A stretch of 64,000 bases of DNA from Thalassotalea sp. 273M-4 (GCF_041410465.1 NZ_CP166961.1:496001-560000), one strand, 5' to 3'. Positions 26,470 through 36,895 are shown, numbered from the stretch's first letter. Made by a program: numbers and translations. The notes: generated from the sequence alone by a model not told the origin.

Positions 26470-29400
26470 TGAAAACCTTTGTTGCATATTTAAATACCTG
26501 GTTAAGTCGTTTATACAAAACGCTGGCGGTGTTATTGGTATTGGTTGCTGTGCTCTTAAGTTCGGTAAGAATTTTTCTACCCTATGCCCACACTTACAAA
26601 CAAGATGTTGAAGACTACCTTAATCAATCATACCAAGGTGACATTGAAATTGGCGAGCTAACCGCTGGTTGGCAAAATTTTGGCCCAACATTGGTGGTTA
26701 ATGATTTGATTTTAACCAACAGTGACGCGATTTCGGTGACGGTGGATGAAGTCGACTTGGGCATCGACTTTTGGGGTAGTATCCAAGCTAGGCAACTTAA
26801 AACCAGTAATGTCACCTTAAATGGTGCACATATCATCCTAGATCAGACTTTACTGTGGCAGCACAATGATGCAAAAGACCCTTCAAGCTCAACCAAGCAA
26901 AATCCTGACGCCCACACCGATATAAATTCGGTTGCCAATTTGGTGCTGCAGCAGTTGCAAAGGTTTTCATTAAGAAACAGCACTTTACAGTTTAAAACTG
27001 TGTTTAAGCAGCACGATTTTGTGATCAAAAAATTGGCTTGGTTAAACGAAGGCGTTAGGCATCGTGGTATCGGTCTGATTGAGACTTTGGATAATCCTGA
27101 TAACTCGGCGAAGTTGGTGATTGACCTAACGGGAACCGACTTAACCGATATTAACGGTCAAATTTATCTAGAAGGTAATGGTGTCGACTTAGCCTCATGG
27201 ATAGATAAGCTACTCGGTGAAAAAGGGGACAGACTCGACTCTGAAGTTAACTTTAAGTCTTGGTTACAGATAACCGATGGTCGTACCGACAAGGTAGAAG
27301 TGGTTTTTGAGCAAAGCCAATTAAGCTGGAACAGCTTCACTCGTCAAGATCAATTAGTGTTACCAACAACACAGCTGACAATGTATCGGCAAGAGTCTGG
27401 ACAAGGGTTTTTTATTCAATCAACCCCCATTACGTTAAACTTTAACGAGCAAGAATGGCCTAAAACCCAGTTGCAAGTAATGTTTGCAGAAGATACGGTT
27501 GAAGCACGGATGCAAAACCTGTCATTAACCCATTTATGGCAGCTATTTCCATTAGTCCAGCAAGTGTTTCCACAGATTAAAAGTTATCAGGGCTTAGACC
27601 TTAAAGGTAATGTTGCTGATTTACGATTGCGAAAACACGATGGGATTACACAGGCTCTGTTGGCACTTGAACAAGTCGGCATAAACCGAGTGGCATCGCT
27701 GCCTGGCATTGATAATGTCAGCGCTCAGTTGCTATGGCAAGATGAACGAGCCCTGCTTGCAATAAATGCCCGCGACTCAGAATTAAACCTTGGTAACCAT
27801 TTTTCTCGTCCTATTCCAATAAGTTCGCTCAAGACTCAATTGTTGCTCGATAGCCAACAACCGAATTGGCTGTTGCAAGTTAAAGAATTGGACTTTATAA
27901 ATAATGACCTGCGCTTAAGTGGGCATGGGCAATATCAATATATTGATGGCCAGTCTGACTATTTGTCGATATCGGCTGTGCTTAACGATGCCGACGCCAG
28001 TAAAGTTCAATATTATTTACCCTTAACCCTGATGGATCAGGGGTTGGTTAACTACTTAAACAACGCCCTAAAGTCTGGCACTCTAACCCAAGCAGGCATT
28101 ATTGTTGATGGGCCGGTGCAATCTTTTCCTTACACCGATAATGCTGGTATGTTTGTTGTTGATGCCGACTTAGAACAGGCAACATTTCAGTTTGCCGAAG
28201 ATTGGCCTGCCATTGAACAAATGCAAGCTAATCTTAATTTTACCAAAAATTCTATGCTCATTAGTGCTACCGGTGGCACGCTTATGGATATACCTCTTAG
28301 CGATGTCGCCGTTGGCATTGCCAAGTTAGGTAAAGGCTCGGTATTGACGGTACGAACACCAATACAAACTGAGATAAAAAAAGCCGAAGCCTTAATGTTG
28401 GCTAGCCCTTTAGCCTCTAGCGTTGGTGAAACCATGGCTTTCCTAGATTCGACGGGTGCTGTCAACGGAACTTTCTCTTTAGATTTACCTCTTTCCGATA
28501 CCAGCAATGCATTAGCTAAGGGTGAGTTCTTTTTTGATAACTTAAAACTGAATTTACAAGCGCCGGATATGCACTTTAGCCAAGTTGCTGGCAGTATCCG
28601 TTTTGAAAACGCCAAAATTAAGACCAATAAGTTGTCGTTAAATTGGCGTGGTTTGCCTATCGGCATGCAAGTTAGTGGCAACAGAAAAGGGGATAATTAC
28701 CAAGTTGATGTCGCCATGACAGCAGCTTGGGAAAAGCGTCACTTTATCAAAGAAATCCCGAATAAATTGCAACCTTATGTTGATGGCATTGCGCGTTGGC
28801 AAGGCGATTTAGCGTTAAAAATACCGACCCAGGGCGAGCTTAATTATGAGGTTTCAATACAATCGGATTTAACCGATTTGAGTTTAAACTTACCCGCTCC
28901 TTATCAGAAAAATGCACAGCAGAGTTGGCAGCTGAGGGCGAAAGCTTGGGGGAATTCAAAACAATCTAGCATTGAAGCGAAAGTGCAAGACAACTTGCAC
29001 TTTTATGGTGATTTAAATCATCAGAGCCAGTCTTTTAGCCGAGCTAATTTGATCTTGGGCAACGAAGAAATGTTTTTGCCTCGAGAAGGCTTTTATATCA
29101 ATACGGCGTTAAAAACGGTTGAATTTATGCCTTGGTGGGACTTGGTCAATGACATTGTTGGCAGTATTCCTGAGTCAAAAGACACCAGCAATGACCAGGT
29201 TAGTGAGCCACTGTTGTCATCACCAAAACGTATTCGAGGGACTGTTGCTAAAGTCAACTTTGCGGGTGAAACTTTTACCGACCTGCAATTTAGTCTGTTA
29301 AACCAGCCTCAATGGTGGGCTTTGCAACTTAATTCGGAGCAAATTCGTACTCGGGCTAAATTTTATCATGAGTTTGCCAGTAAAGGCTTAGAGGTTGATG

Positions 29401-30608
29401 CCGATTTTATTCATTTAGCGCAAAAAACGGCGCAGCCCAAAGAGCAAAAAAATGAAACCGAGAAGCAAAAGACAACGGTTGTAGAGCAAGAGCAAGTATT
29501 TAACGGCGATATTGATCCTGCCGATATACCTTTAATCAAATTTTCCTGTGATAGCTGTACCTATCAACGCTTAGATTTTGGCGCATTAAGTTTTGCACTA
29601 AAAAAATCCAACGACAGTCAAACCTTAACGGTTGAAAATATCAAAGCGCAGCGCAAAGATGCAACGATTGAAGCAACAGCAACCTGGACTAAAAATGGTG
29701 AACGTCATATCTCAACAATTGAAGCAAACCTAAATAGTAGTGACTTAGAAAGGGAAGTTGAAGCCCTTGGTTTCCAATCTGGGATTAAAGACAGTGGCTT
29801 AAAAGCCGACGGAAAGTTGACTTGGCAAGGTGGCTTACATCAATTTAATATCGCCAGTTTAAACGGTGAAGTTTCAGCCAGTTTGAATGACGGCTACTTG
29901 GCCGATGTGAGCGATCAAGGCGCGCGGATTTTTTCTTTATTTAGTCTCCAATCTCTAGTGCGAAAGCTGACCTTGGATTTTCGCGACGTCTTTTCTAAGG
30001 GAATGTTTTACAGTGACATAAAAGCAAATTTTAATGTTACGGATGGTATTGTCTATACCGATAATATGAAAATGAATGCCATCGCCGGCAATTTAAAGGT
30101 CAAAGGCAACACCAATTTGGTCACCTCTGAGCTTGACTATAAAATGTCTTTTGCCCCGAAAGTGACATCGAGTTTACCTGTTATCATCGGTTGGTTGGTA
30201 AATCCACTGATGGGAGTGGCTATTCTAGCCGCCGATGAAGCGATCCAAAAAGCGGAGGTGATCTCAGTGATTAACTTTGAATTAACAGGGACTATTGATA
30301 AGCCTAACTTTAAAGAAGTCGATCGTAAAAGCCGAGATATTAATGTCGGTAAGTCAAAACCCGATCAAAAGTTAAATACCGATGTTAAGGGTGAGCCGAA
30401 TAAAAAAACAAATGCGGCTGGCGTTAATCGTCAACAAAAGGCTTGGTCAGGCGCAAGCGTTGATACTGAATTGGTTTCTAATTCGCCGACCGATCTAGAG
30501 CCCAAAACTAAAAGTTTGCAAACTACGCAAAATACTCAGCCTAAGCTTCAGGCGGCCAAGCCCAGAGCACAAATTCTAGAACCTATCAGCTCGACGTCGG
30601 GGCAATAA
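26469..30608 (+). CDS. yhdP: YhdP, AsmA-like intermembrane phospholipid transport protein
   Basis: 1379 residues, GTG start overlapping the rng stop by one base. It has an N-terminal membrane anchor (about 17-37) and then a very long repeating beta-groove region of the AsmA/DUF3971 type, ending in the conserved AsmA-like C-terminal part ('LVTSELDYKMSFAPKVTSSLPVIIGWLVNP', in two halves). In E. coli YhdP, TamB and YdbH bridge the envelope and carry phospholipids outward. It exceeds the E. coli length by about 110 residues, through a charged insert near 990-1015 and a low-complexity tail (about 1290-1379). Confidence 0.93.
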   Translation: MKTFVAYLNTWLSRLYKTLAVLLVLVAVLLSSVRIFLPYAHTYKQDVEDYLNQSYQGDIEIGELTAGWQNFGPTLVVNDLILTNSDAISVTVDEVDLGIDFWGSIQARQLKTSNVTLNGAHIILDQTLLWQHNDAKDPSSSTKQNPDAHTDINSVANLVLQQLQRFSLRNSTLQFKTVFKQHDFVIKKLAWLNEGVRHRGIGLIETLDNPDNSAKLVIDLTGTDLTDINGQIYLEGNGVDLASWIDKLLGEKGDRLDSEVNFKSWLQITDGRTDKVEVVFEQSQLSWNSFTRQDQLVLPTTQLTMYRQESGQGFFIQSTPITLNFNEQEWPKTQLQVMFAEDTVEARMQNLSLTHLWQLFPLVQQVFPQIKSYQGLDLKGNVADLRLRKHDGITQALLALEQVGINRVASLPGIDNVSAQLLWQDERALLAINARDSELNLGNHFSRPIPISSLKTQLLLDSQQPNWLLQVKELDFINNDLRLSGHGQYQYIDGQSDYLSISAVLNDADASKVQYYLPLTLMDQGLVNYLNNALKSGTLTQAGIIVDGPVQSFPYTDNAGMFVVDADLEQATFQFAEDWPAIEQMQANLNFTKNSMLISATGGTLMDIPLSDVAVGIAKLGKGSVLTVRTPIQTEIKKAEALMLASPLASSVGETMAFLDSTGAVNGTFSLDLPLSDTSNALAKGEFFFDNLKLNLQAPDMHFSQVAGSIRFENAKIKTNKLSLNWRGLPIGMQVSGNRKGDNYQVDVAMTAAWEKRHFIKEIPNKLQPYVDGIARWQGDLALKIPTQGELNYEVSIQSDLTDLSLNLPAPYQKNAQQSWQLRAKAWGNSKQSSIEAKVQDNLHFYGDLNHQSQSFSRANLILGNEEMFLPREGFYINTALKTVEFMPWWDLVNDIVGSIPESKDTSNDQVSEPLLSSPKRIRGTVAKVNFAGETFTDLQFSLLNQPQWWALQLNSEQIRTRAKFYHEFASKGLEVDADFIHLAQKTAQPKEQKNETEKQKTTVVEQEQVFNGDIDPADIPLIKFSCDSCTYQRLDFGALSFALKKSNDSQTLTVENIKAQRKDATIEATATWTKNGERHISTIEANLNSSDLEREVEALGFQSGIKDSGLKADGKLTWQGGLHQFNIASLNGEVSASLNDGYLADVSDQGARIFSLFSLQSLVRKLTLDFRDVFSKGMFYSDIKANFNVTDGIVYTDNMKMNAIAGNLKVKGNTNLVTSELDYKMSFAPKVTSSLPVIIGWLVNPLMGVAILAADEAIQKAEVISVINFELTGTIDKPNFKEVDRKSRDINVGKSKPDQKLNTDVKGEPNKKTNAAGVNRQQKAWSGASVDTELVSNSPTDLEPKTKSLQTTQNTQPKLQAAKPRAQILEPISSTSGQ

Positions 30609-30612
30609 TAAA

Positions 30613-31509
30613 GTGATCACAGGCGATTCTTCGAGTCAGGAGCAAAATAGTGATAAACTGCGCTTATCGGCAATTCAGATGTTATCAGAGCCCAATGTTG
30701 CGCATAATTTAGCTCAAATTGAGAATCAGCTTAAGCAGTTAACCCAACAATACCCAAATAGTGCTGAGCACTTAGTCGTTTTACCTGAGTGCTGTTTGTA
30801 TTTTGGTGGCAAAGATAAAGATCAATTAGCCCTCGCAAAGGCCAATATCAGCGGTGACATCAGCAAAAAATTAGCACATTTAGCCAAGCAATATCGGGTT
30901 TACTTGCTGGCTGGAACCGTACCGAAAAAGGTCCGGGAAGAAGAAAAGTTTTTTGCTTCATCAATGCTTTTTTCGCCAGCAGGTAGATGTATTGGCGACT
31001 ATGATAAAATTCACTTATTTGATGTCGATGTACAAGACACACAACAGCGTTATCGCGAATCAACATTTACCAAACCCGGTAACAGAACGACCTGTGTTAA
31101 TATAGGCGACATTCAGATTGGCTTAACAGTATGTTACGATCTTCGATTCCCTGAATTATATCGAACACTCAGGGGGTTGGGCGCCGATGTTATTTGTGTC
31201 CCAGCAGCGTTTACCAAAGTCACTGGTGAAGCTCATTGGCAAGCGTTATTGCAAGCCAGGGCGATTGAAAACCAAGTCTATATTGTGGCTGCGGGCCAAC
31301 AAGGCGAGCATGCCAATGGGCGAGAAACTTGGGGACACTCGATGATTATTTCGCCATGGGGAGAGGTTTTGAGCCAATTAAAACAAGGTATAGGTTACGT
31401 CAGTGCGGTACTGGAAAGTTCTTTGCTTTTCAAAGTTCGGGCTGATATACCTGTAGCCAATCATAATCAATTTTCAGTGATGCTGAATAACCAACGGAAT
31501 AGCAAATGA
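30613..31509 (+). CDS. Nitrilase-superfamily carbon-nitrogen hydrolase (deaminated glutathione amidase type)
   Basis: 298 residues, GTG start four bases after yhdP. The Glu-Lys-Cys triad is complete: E59 (LPECC), K132 ([11 protein letters not shown]) and C174 ([12 protein letters not shown]). The motifs 'KIHLFDVDV' and '[11 protein letters not shown]' are those of Nit1/NitB-type amidases that repair deaminated glutathione, as opposed to omega-amidase or plant nitrilases. It starts within the yhdP-tldD run and overlaps tldD by four bases, a conserved gammaproteobacterial arrangement. Substrate is by family analogy. Confidence 0.9.
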   Translation: MITGDSSSQEQNSDKLRLSAIQMLSEPNVAHNLAQIENQLKQLTQQYPNSAEHLVVLPECCLYFGGKDKDQLALAKANISGDISKKLAHLAKQYRVYLLAGTVPKKVREEEKFFASSMLFSPAGRCIGDYDKIHLFDVDVQDTQQRYRESTFTKPGNRTTCVNIGDIQIGLTVCYDLRFPELYRTLRGLGADVICVPAAFTKVTGEAHWQALLQARAIENQVYIVAAGQQGEHANGRETWGHSMIISPWGEVLSQLKQGIGYVSAVLESSLLFKVRADIPVANHNQFSVMLNNQRNSK

Positions 31510-32945
31510 ATCTTGTTGAACAAGAACTTTTAGACGCTTGCCAACTTGGGCAAGACGATTTACAACAAACTTTAGGCCGTATTTGTCAGCGCAATATTGA
31601 TTTTGCCGACTTATATTTTCAAGCCTCTAGCCATGAATCATGGATGCTTGAAGATGGTATCGTAAAAGAAGGCTCTTATAATATTGAGCGCGGGGTTGGT
31701 GTGCGTGCGATCAGTGGTGAAAAAACAGGTTTTGCCTACTCTGATGACATTCATCTTGAAGCTTTAACCAAAGCCGCCGATGCTGCTCGCGGGATCAGTT
31801 TAGACAACAAGAGCCAAACGGTAAAAGCTTTTAGTCGCTCTCAAACACACCCCTTGTATAGTGCTGATGACCCGTTGTTAAGCTTGTCTCAAGATAAAAA
31901 AATAGCGCTAATGCATGAGGTGGAAGCACACGCCCGAGCCCAAGACAAACGGGTTAAACAAGTGATTGTTAGTTTAACTGGGGTGTATGAAAAGGTTTTA
32001 GTCACGGCGACTGATGGCACTTACGCAACCGATATTCGCCCACTTGTGCGGTTAAATTGTTCGGTACTTGTTGAACAAGGCAGTCGCCGGGAGCGCGGAA
32101 ACTCTGGCGGTGGTGCCCGAACGGGTTACAGTTATTTCTTTGAAGCGCAAGGCGACAAACCGCGCTATCAGCACTACGCCGAAGAAGCGGTTAGACAAGC
32201 TCTTGTTAATATGCAGGCCATTGATGCACCTGCCGGCATGTTACCTGTTGTGCTTGGTGCGGGGTGGCCAGGGGTGTTGCTACATGAAGCGGTAGGACAT
32301 GGCTTAGAAGGTGACTTTAACCGTAAGGGGTCGTCTGCATTTTCGGGACGAATCGGCCAACAGGTAGCTTCTGAGCTTTGCACCATTGTTGATGATGGCA
32401 CTTTAGCGAACCGTCGAGGCTCCGTTGCCATTGATGATGAAGGTACCCCTGGACAATACAATGTGTTAATTGAAAACGGTATTTTAAAAGGTTACATGCA
32501 AGATAAACACAATGCGCACCTGATGGGAACCAAACCCACTGGTAATGGCCGTCGTGAATCTTATGCTCATTTACCGATGCCAAGAATGACCAATACCTAC
32601 ATGCTAGCCGGTCAACATGATCCTAGCGATATTATAAAGTCGGTAAAAAAAGGCATTTATGCACCAAACTTTGCCGGTGGACAGGTCGATATTACCTCGG
32701 GTAAATTTGTTTTTACCACTGCCGAAGCTTATTTAATTGAAAATGGCGAAATAACCGCACCAGTAAAAGGGGCAACCTTGATTGGTAGTGGTCCAGAAGC
32801 CATGCAACAAGTGAGCATGGTCGGTAACGATTTAGCGCTAGACTCTGGTGTTGGCGTGTGTGGTAAAGATGGGCAGAGTATTCCTGTTGGCGTAGGCCAA
32901 CCAACGTTGAAAGTTGACGCTATGACCATAGGTGGAACCCAATAG
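31506..32945 (+). CDS. tldD: Metalloprotease TldD
   Basis: 479 residues. TldD is the catalytic half of the TldD/TldE (PmbA) heterodimer, which trims unfolded peptides and, in E. coli, matures microcin B17 and degrades CcdA. The zinc-binding HEAVGH motif is at 260-265 ('[13 protein letters not shown]'), and the conserved C-terminal '[19 protein letters not shown]' is present. ATG overlaps the amidase stop (ATGA type). Terminator at 32956. Its partner pmbA lies only 820 bp downstream, past darP. Confidence 0.97.
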   Translation: MNLVEQELLDACQLGQDDLQQTLGRICQRNIDFADLYFQASSHESWMLEDGIVKEGSYNIERGVGVRAISGEKTGFAYSDDIHLEALTKAADAARGISLDNKSQTVKAFSRSQTHPLYSADDPLLSLSQDKKIALMHEVEAHARAQDKRVKQVIVSLTGVYEKVLVTATDGTYATDIRPLVRLNCSVLVEQGSRRERGNSGGGARTGYSYFFEAQGDKPRYQHYAEEAVRQALVNMQAIDAPAGMLPVVLGAGWPGVLLHEAVGHGLEGDFNRKGSSAFSGRIGQQVASELCTIVDDGTLANRRGSVAIDDEGTPGQYNVLIENGILKGYMQDKHNAHLMGTKPTGNGRRESYAHLPMPRMTNTYMLAGQHDPSDIIKSVKKGIYAPNFAGGQVDITSGKFVFTTAEAYLIENGEITAPVKGATLIGSGPEAMQQVSMVGNDLALDSGVGVCGKDGQSIPVGVGQPTLKVDAMTIGGTQ

Positions 32946-32955
32946 GGTGTATCGT

Positions 32956-32986
32956 GAGCACTCAAACTTTTGGGTGCTCGCTTTTT
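32956..32986 (+). terminator. Intrinsic terminator after tldD
   Basis: GAGCACTC (32956-32963) pairs with GGGTGCTC (32972-32979) with one G-T wobble, followed by GC and TTTTT. Confidence 0.8.
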
Positions 32987-33047
32987 ATTTACAACATTTT
33001 TTGCTTACGACATTGTGGCGTCAGCATTTTGGCACAAGCCCAACTCA

Positions 33048-33572
33048 TTAATCTTCTATTTCGACGCTTTCTTTTAAATACTTAAACAATTCTTTAACGC
33101 TCTTACCTGGCTTTTCTTGCGCCATTTCTTTGGCCGCTTGTCGCGTTAACTGACGTAACCTCTGACGTTCAAGTTTCGGGTTTTCGGCCAGTAATTGTTC
33201 CAATTTATCTTGATCTCCGGCGATTAATTTCGCTCTTAACGCTTCCAGTTTTTCACTTTTGATCAGCTCAAATGCGTGCCTATTTTCAATTTTATGGATC
33301 GCGAACTTTAATTCTTCAAGGTCGAGTTCAGCCAGTTGTTTACTGATAAAACGAATATTTCTCGCGTAGGCGTCATGTTTACCACGAATTTTATCGGCCA
33401 GCTTTAACGCTTGATGGATTTCTTCGTTTAAAGGTAATAAATTACGTTGATTATTGTTATAACGCGCAATGGTTTGAGCCATTTCCTGAATTTCTTTGGC
33501 ATCACGCTTTTGCTCAGATTTACTGATGATGATGATTTCTTCATCGATAATAGGTTTTTTCTTTTTGGCCAT
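33048..33572 (-). CDS. darP: Ribosome biogenesis factor DarP (YjgA)
   Basis: 174 residues from ATG 33572, preceded by GAAGA; a TTG four codons upstream is less likely. Small helical DUF615 protein that binds late 50S precursors and assists peptidyl-transferase-centre folding in E. coli. Landmarks are 'IIISKSEQKRDAKEIQEMAQ', 'LADKIRGKHDAYARNIRFISKQLAEL' in shorter pieces, and the C-terminal 'SVKELFKYLKE'. Convergent with tldD and divergent from pmbA, as yjgA and pmbA are in E. coli. Confidence 0.94.
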   Translation of the reverse strand: MAKKKKPIIDEEIIIISKSEQKRDAKEIQEMAQTIARYNNNQRNLLPLNEEIHQALKLADKIRGKHDAYARNIRFISKQLAELDLEELKFAIHKIENRHAFELIKSEKLEALRAKLIAGDQDKLEQLLAENPKLERQRLRQLTRQAAKEMAQEKPGKSVKELFKYLKESVEIED

Positions 33573-33768
33573 AATTGTCTTCAACTAAGAGAATATCATT
33601 TCATTATACAATAAAACCAAGGGCAATTACCCTAATAGAATCAAGCCGTATGTAATAAACTATGGTATGCTGTGAAAATTCTGACCGTGAAAGTGTTTAT
33701 CTCAATCTACCTAGGCATAGGGGAATGTGAGATATTGCTTATAGGTCGCAATATATGATCAAGACACA

Positions 33769-35112
33769 ATGCAAAAATCAGAATCAATCGAACAAAATAT
33801 TAACAGTGTTAAAGAGCGCGTCGCGCAAGTACTAGAGCTAGCCAAGCGTTTGGGGGCTGACAGCGCCGAAGTGGCGATGAGTAAACAACAAGGGCTGAGT
33901 GTATCGACTCGACTTGGTGAAGTTGACACGGTCGAGTTCACCAATGATGGTGCTCTGGGGTTAACGGTTTACAAAGACGGACGTAAGGGCAGTGCCTCGA
34001 CCGCAGATTTGTCTGAGCAAGCGTTAAAACAATCGGTTCAAGCAGCGATTAATATTGCCAAATATACCTCGGTTGACCCTTGCTCCGGCTTAGCCGAAAA
34101 AGAGCTGTTAGCCTTTGCACCTAAATCCCTTGATTTATACCATCCAGAAGCTATCAGCACAGAGCAAGCGATTGCGATAGCCACGGAAACGGAACAAACG
34201 GCACTTGCCGCTGATCCTAAAATTTGCAATTCCGATGGGGCAAACTTTGCCAGTTATGAAGGCTTTAAAGTTTATGGTAACAGCCATGGCATGATTGCTG
34301 GCTACCCCTCTACTCGCCACAGTTTAAATTGCATGATGATCGCAGCCGAAGGGGACGATATGCAACGAGATTACAGCTATACAGTGTCTCGCGAATTTAA
34401 TCAGTTGGCCTCGGCGCAGAGCGTAGGATTGCAAGCGGCTCACGCTGCCGTGGCACGTTTAAATAGCCAAAAGCTTACCACCCAGAAAGTGCCAGTGATG
34501 TTTCGAGCAGACGTCGCTAACAGTATCTTTGGCCATTTTATTGCGGCGATCAGTGGCGGTAACTTGTATCGTAATTCATCTTTTCTAGTCGATGCGCTTG
34601 GTCAACCGGTATTTGCTAAGCATATTAATATTAGTGAGCGTCCACACATCTTAAAAGGACTTGCCAGCAGTAGCTTTGATGCTGAAGGGGTTGAAACCCA
34701 TGATCGCGAAATCATCAGCGATGGGATTTTACAAGGTTACCTATTGACCAGCTATTCGGCGCGTAAACTCAAAATGCAAACCACAGGTAACGCTGGTGGC
34801 ATCCATAATTGGCAAATATCGGCTAATGGCGGTGACTTTGAGTCAATGTTGAAAAAGCTTGGTACCGGTCTTCTTGTGACCGAATTAATGGGGCAGGGGG
34901 TCAATGTGGTCAATGGTGATTACTCACGCGGAGCGGCTGGATTTTGGGTCGAAAATGGGGAAATTAAATACCCTGTTGCTGAAATCACCATCGCTGGTAA
35001 TTTAAAAGATATTTTTACCAATATTGTGGCCACAGGGTCGGATTACGACTTACGCGGTAGTATTCAAACCGGTTCTGTATTGATAGAGCAAATGCAGGTG
35101 TCAGGACAATAA
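33769..35112 (+). CDS. pmbA: Metalloprotease subunit PmbA (TldE)
   Basis: 447 residues, the non-metal-binding partner of TldD, lacking the HExxxH motif. 'GADSAEVAMSKQQGLSVSTRLGEVDTVEF' type N-terminus and the C-terminal 'GVNVVNGDYSRGAAGFWVENGEI' and 'TGSDYDLRGSIQTGSVLIE' (shown in pieces) are canonical. The pair forms a barrel-like heterodimer with an inner protease site. Confidence 0.96.
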   Translation: MQKSESIEQNINSVKERVAQVLELAKRLGADSAEVAMSKQQGLSVSTRLGEVDTVEFTNDGALGLTVYKDGRKGSASTADLSEQALKQSVQAAINIAKYTSVDPCSGLAEKELLAFAPKSLDLYHPEAISTEQAIAIATETEQTALAADPKICNSDGANFASYEGFKVYGNSHGMIAGYPSTRHSLNCMMIAAEGDDMQRDYSYTVSREFNQLASAQSVGLQAAHAAVARLNSQKLTTQKVPVMFRADVANSIFGHFIAAISGGNLYRNSSFLVDALGQPVFAKHINISERPHILKGLASSSFDAEGVETHDREIISDGILQGYLLTSYSARKLKMQTTGNAGGIHNWQISANGGDFESMLKKLGTGLLVTELMGQGVNVVNGDYSRGAAGFWVENGEIKYPVAEITIAGNLKDIFTNIVATGSDYDLRGSIQTGSVLIEQMQVSGQ

Positions 35113-35147
35113 CGCCAGCACATTTGGCCACTGTGATTAACACCAAT

Positions 35148-35176
35148 AGCGACAAATACTGTTTCGATTTGTCGCT
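35148..35176. other. Hairpin downstream of pmbA
   Basis: AGCGACAAAT (35148-35157) pairs perfectly with ATTTGTCGCT (35167-35176) over a 9-nt loop. It lies 35 bp after the pmbA stop in the convergent gap to mgtE. No T-run on either strand; a transcript-end stabiliser is plausible. Confidence 0.5.
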
Positions 35177-35290
35177 GTTGCTAAGCACTCGCAGCGCCAA
35201 AATAATGTGATAACAAAGGGCGAGGTTGTGTTACAAAGTCGAATTTTAAAGGTGTTTTTACCCGCTTAATTTGCTTAAAAACCTAATTAC

Positions 35291-36652
35291 CTAATTACCT
35301 AGCAACAGGGTAGCGGTACCTAAAAAGGCGAAAATACCGACCACATCGGTAACGGTTGTTAAAATCACGCTACCAGCAAGGGCTGGGTCAATGTCCATTT
35401 TCTTTAACATCAGTGGAATTGAAACCCCGGCAATACCGGCGGCAGTCAGGTTCATTAACATAGCAAAGGCAATGATCCCTCCAAGTAACAAGTCCTGCTT
35501 CCATATCGACACGATTGAAGCGATCAATAGGGCCCAAATCACCCCGTTTAAAAATCCGATAGCCAATTCTTTATTTAATATGTTACGGGCATTATTCTCA
35601 CCGATATGACCAAGCGCCATGCCCCTAATAACGAGGGTTAAAGTTTGCCCACCAGCAACCCCGCCCATGCTTGGCACCAAAGAGTTGAGCACGGCTAAAA
35701 TCGCCATTTGCGATAGAATACCTTCAAATAAACTGGAAACAGCAACGGCCATCAATGCGGTGATCAGGTTTACGCCAAGCCAAACAGAGCGTTGTTGGGT
35801 ACTTTTTAATACCGGAGCGAAGGTATCGGCTTCATCATCAAGACCGGCCATACTCATCATTGAGTGCTCAGCACCCTCACGAATGATATCAACCACATCA
35901 TCAATAGTTATTCGGCCTAACAGGTGACCTTGATCATCAATAACCGGCGCCGAAACCCAGTCATAGCGTTCAAACAAGGTAGCCACTTCATTCTCATCCA
36001 TTGCCGCAGGAATGGTGACGGTATCATAATTGGTGATATCAGAAATCGGTTGCTCAGGTCTTGCCGTAATAAGGTTTGCCAACGACACCGAGCCGATAAA
36101 CTTGTCATCGCGATTGACCACATAAAATGAGTCGGTGGCATCTGGTAACTCACCGCGAAGACGTAAGTAGCGCATAATCACATCTATGGTCACATCGGGA
36201 CGAAGTGTGATGGTATCGGTATTCATGATACCACCAGCGGTATCTTCTTCGTATGAAAGCGCTTGCTCTACTCGCATTTGATCTTGGCTATCAAGCGAAT
36301 TGAGTACTTCTTGATAAACCGAGTCTGGTAACGTTCGAAGAACTTCGGCTAGATCATCAATGTCCATGCCTTCGGCTGCCGCCGCCAGTTTTTCTGGCTG
36401 CATGTTCTTTAAGATGCCTTTACGCACCTCTTCGGATAATTCTTCGAGAATTTCACCCTGAAAATCAGGGTCGGTAAGTTGCCATAAGACTTGTCGGCTT
36501 TTCGCTGGCGAAGACTCAAGTAACAGAGCAATATCGTAAGCCGGCATGTGTTGAAACATTTTACGGACGTAGACAAACATACCGCTTTCAAGAGCAGTGT
36601 TAATCTCGAGTAATCGTTTTTGGCTTATTTCTTGCTCTGATATTTCCGGCAT
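35291..36652 (-). CDS. mgtE: Magnesium transporter MgtE
   Basis: 453 residues. N-domain of right-handed helical repeats (about 10-135), two CBS domains (about 138-255) that sense Mg2+, then the five-helix pore domain with 'VAGGQTLTLVIRGMALGHIG' and 'DVVGIFAFLGTATLLLG'. Mg2+-gated channel for Mg2+ uptake. AGGGTGA precedes the ATG. The 3' end overlaps a short ACCTAATT repeat. The upstream gap to ptsO holds a structured element (36767-36829). Confidence 0.96.
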   Translation of the reverse strand: MPEISEQEISQKRLLEINTALESGMFVYVRKMFQHMPAYDIALLLESSPAKSRQVLWQLTDPDFQGEILEELSEEVRKGILKNMQPEKLAAAAEGMDIDDLAEVLRTLPDSVYQEVLNSLDSQDQMRVEQALSYEEDTAGGIMNTDTITLRPDVTIDVIMRYLRLRGELPDATDSFYVVNRDDKFIGSVSLANLITARPEQPISDITNYDTVTIPAAMDENEVATLFERYDWVSAPVIDDQGHLLGRITIDDVVDIIREGAEHSMMSMAGLDDEADTFAPVLKSTQQRSVWLGVNLITALMAVAVSSLFEGILSQMAILAVLNSLVPSMGGVAGGQTLTLVIRGMALGHIGENNARNILNKELAIGFLNGVIWALLIASIVSIWKQDLLLGGIIAFAMLMNLTAAGIAGVSIPLMLKKMDIDPALAGSVILTTVTDVVGIFAFLGTATLLLGN

Positions 36653-36766
36653 TAATCACCCTGTGCCGATAAAAACCGATTCTACTTAGTAAATGAACAG
36701 GTTTGGTTTCTTGATTTTATTGACGTAAGTTTATCGTATATATGAACTTTTATCAGCTTTTTCTTT

Positions 36767-36829
36767 TAAAAGCCTGAACCATAAGAAGGTGAGATAGCTA
36801 CTTCAGGACCAGAAACGGTAAGGCTTTTA
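36767..36829. promoter_or_regulatory. Structured region upstream of mgtE
   Basis: TAAAAGCCT (36767-36775) pairs perfectly with AGGCTTTTA (36821-36829). Within it CCTGAA (36773-36778) can pair with TTCAGG (36802-36807); both stems compete for the same CCT. It lies about 115 bp before the mgtE start and about 70 bp after the ptsO stop, both on the minus strand. It may be a leader regulating mgtE or an end structure of the ptsO transcript; I could not match it to the M-box or other known riboswitch. Confidence 0.4.
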
Positions 36830-36895
36830 GCCGAGGGAGTGTGATGAAAACGACAAATATTAAGCCTAACAGTGGACCTATAAATAAGGTCGTGC

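Noticed and set aside
35281-35300. ACCTAATT short tandem repeat at the 3' end of mgtE
   Set aside because: Only two full copies and part of a third; too short to call significant.
36767-36829. Match of the mgtE leader to the M-box, c-di-GMP, TPP or Mn2+ riboswitches
   Set aside because: I looked for their conserved core bases on both strands and none fit, so I left it as an unassigned structure.
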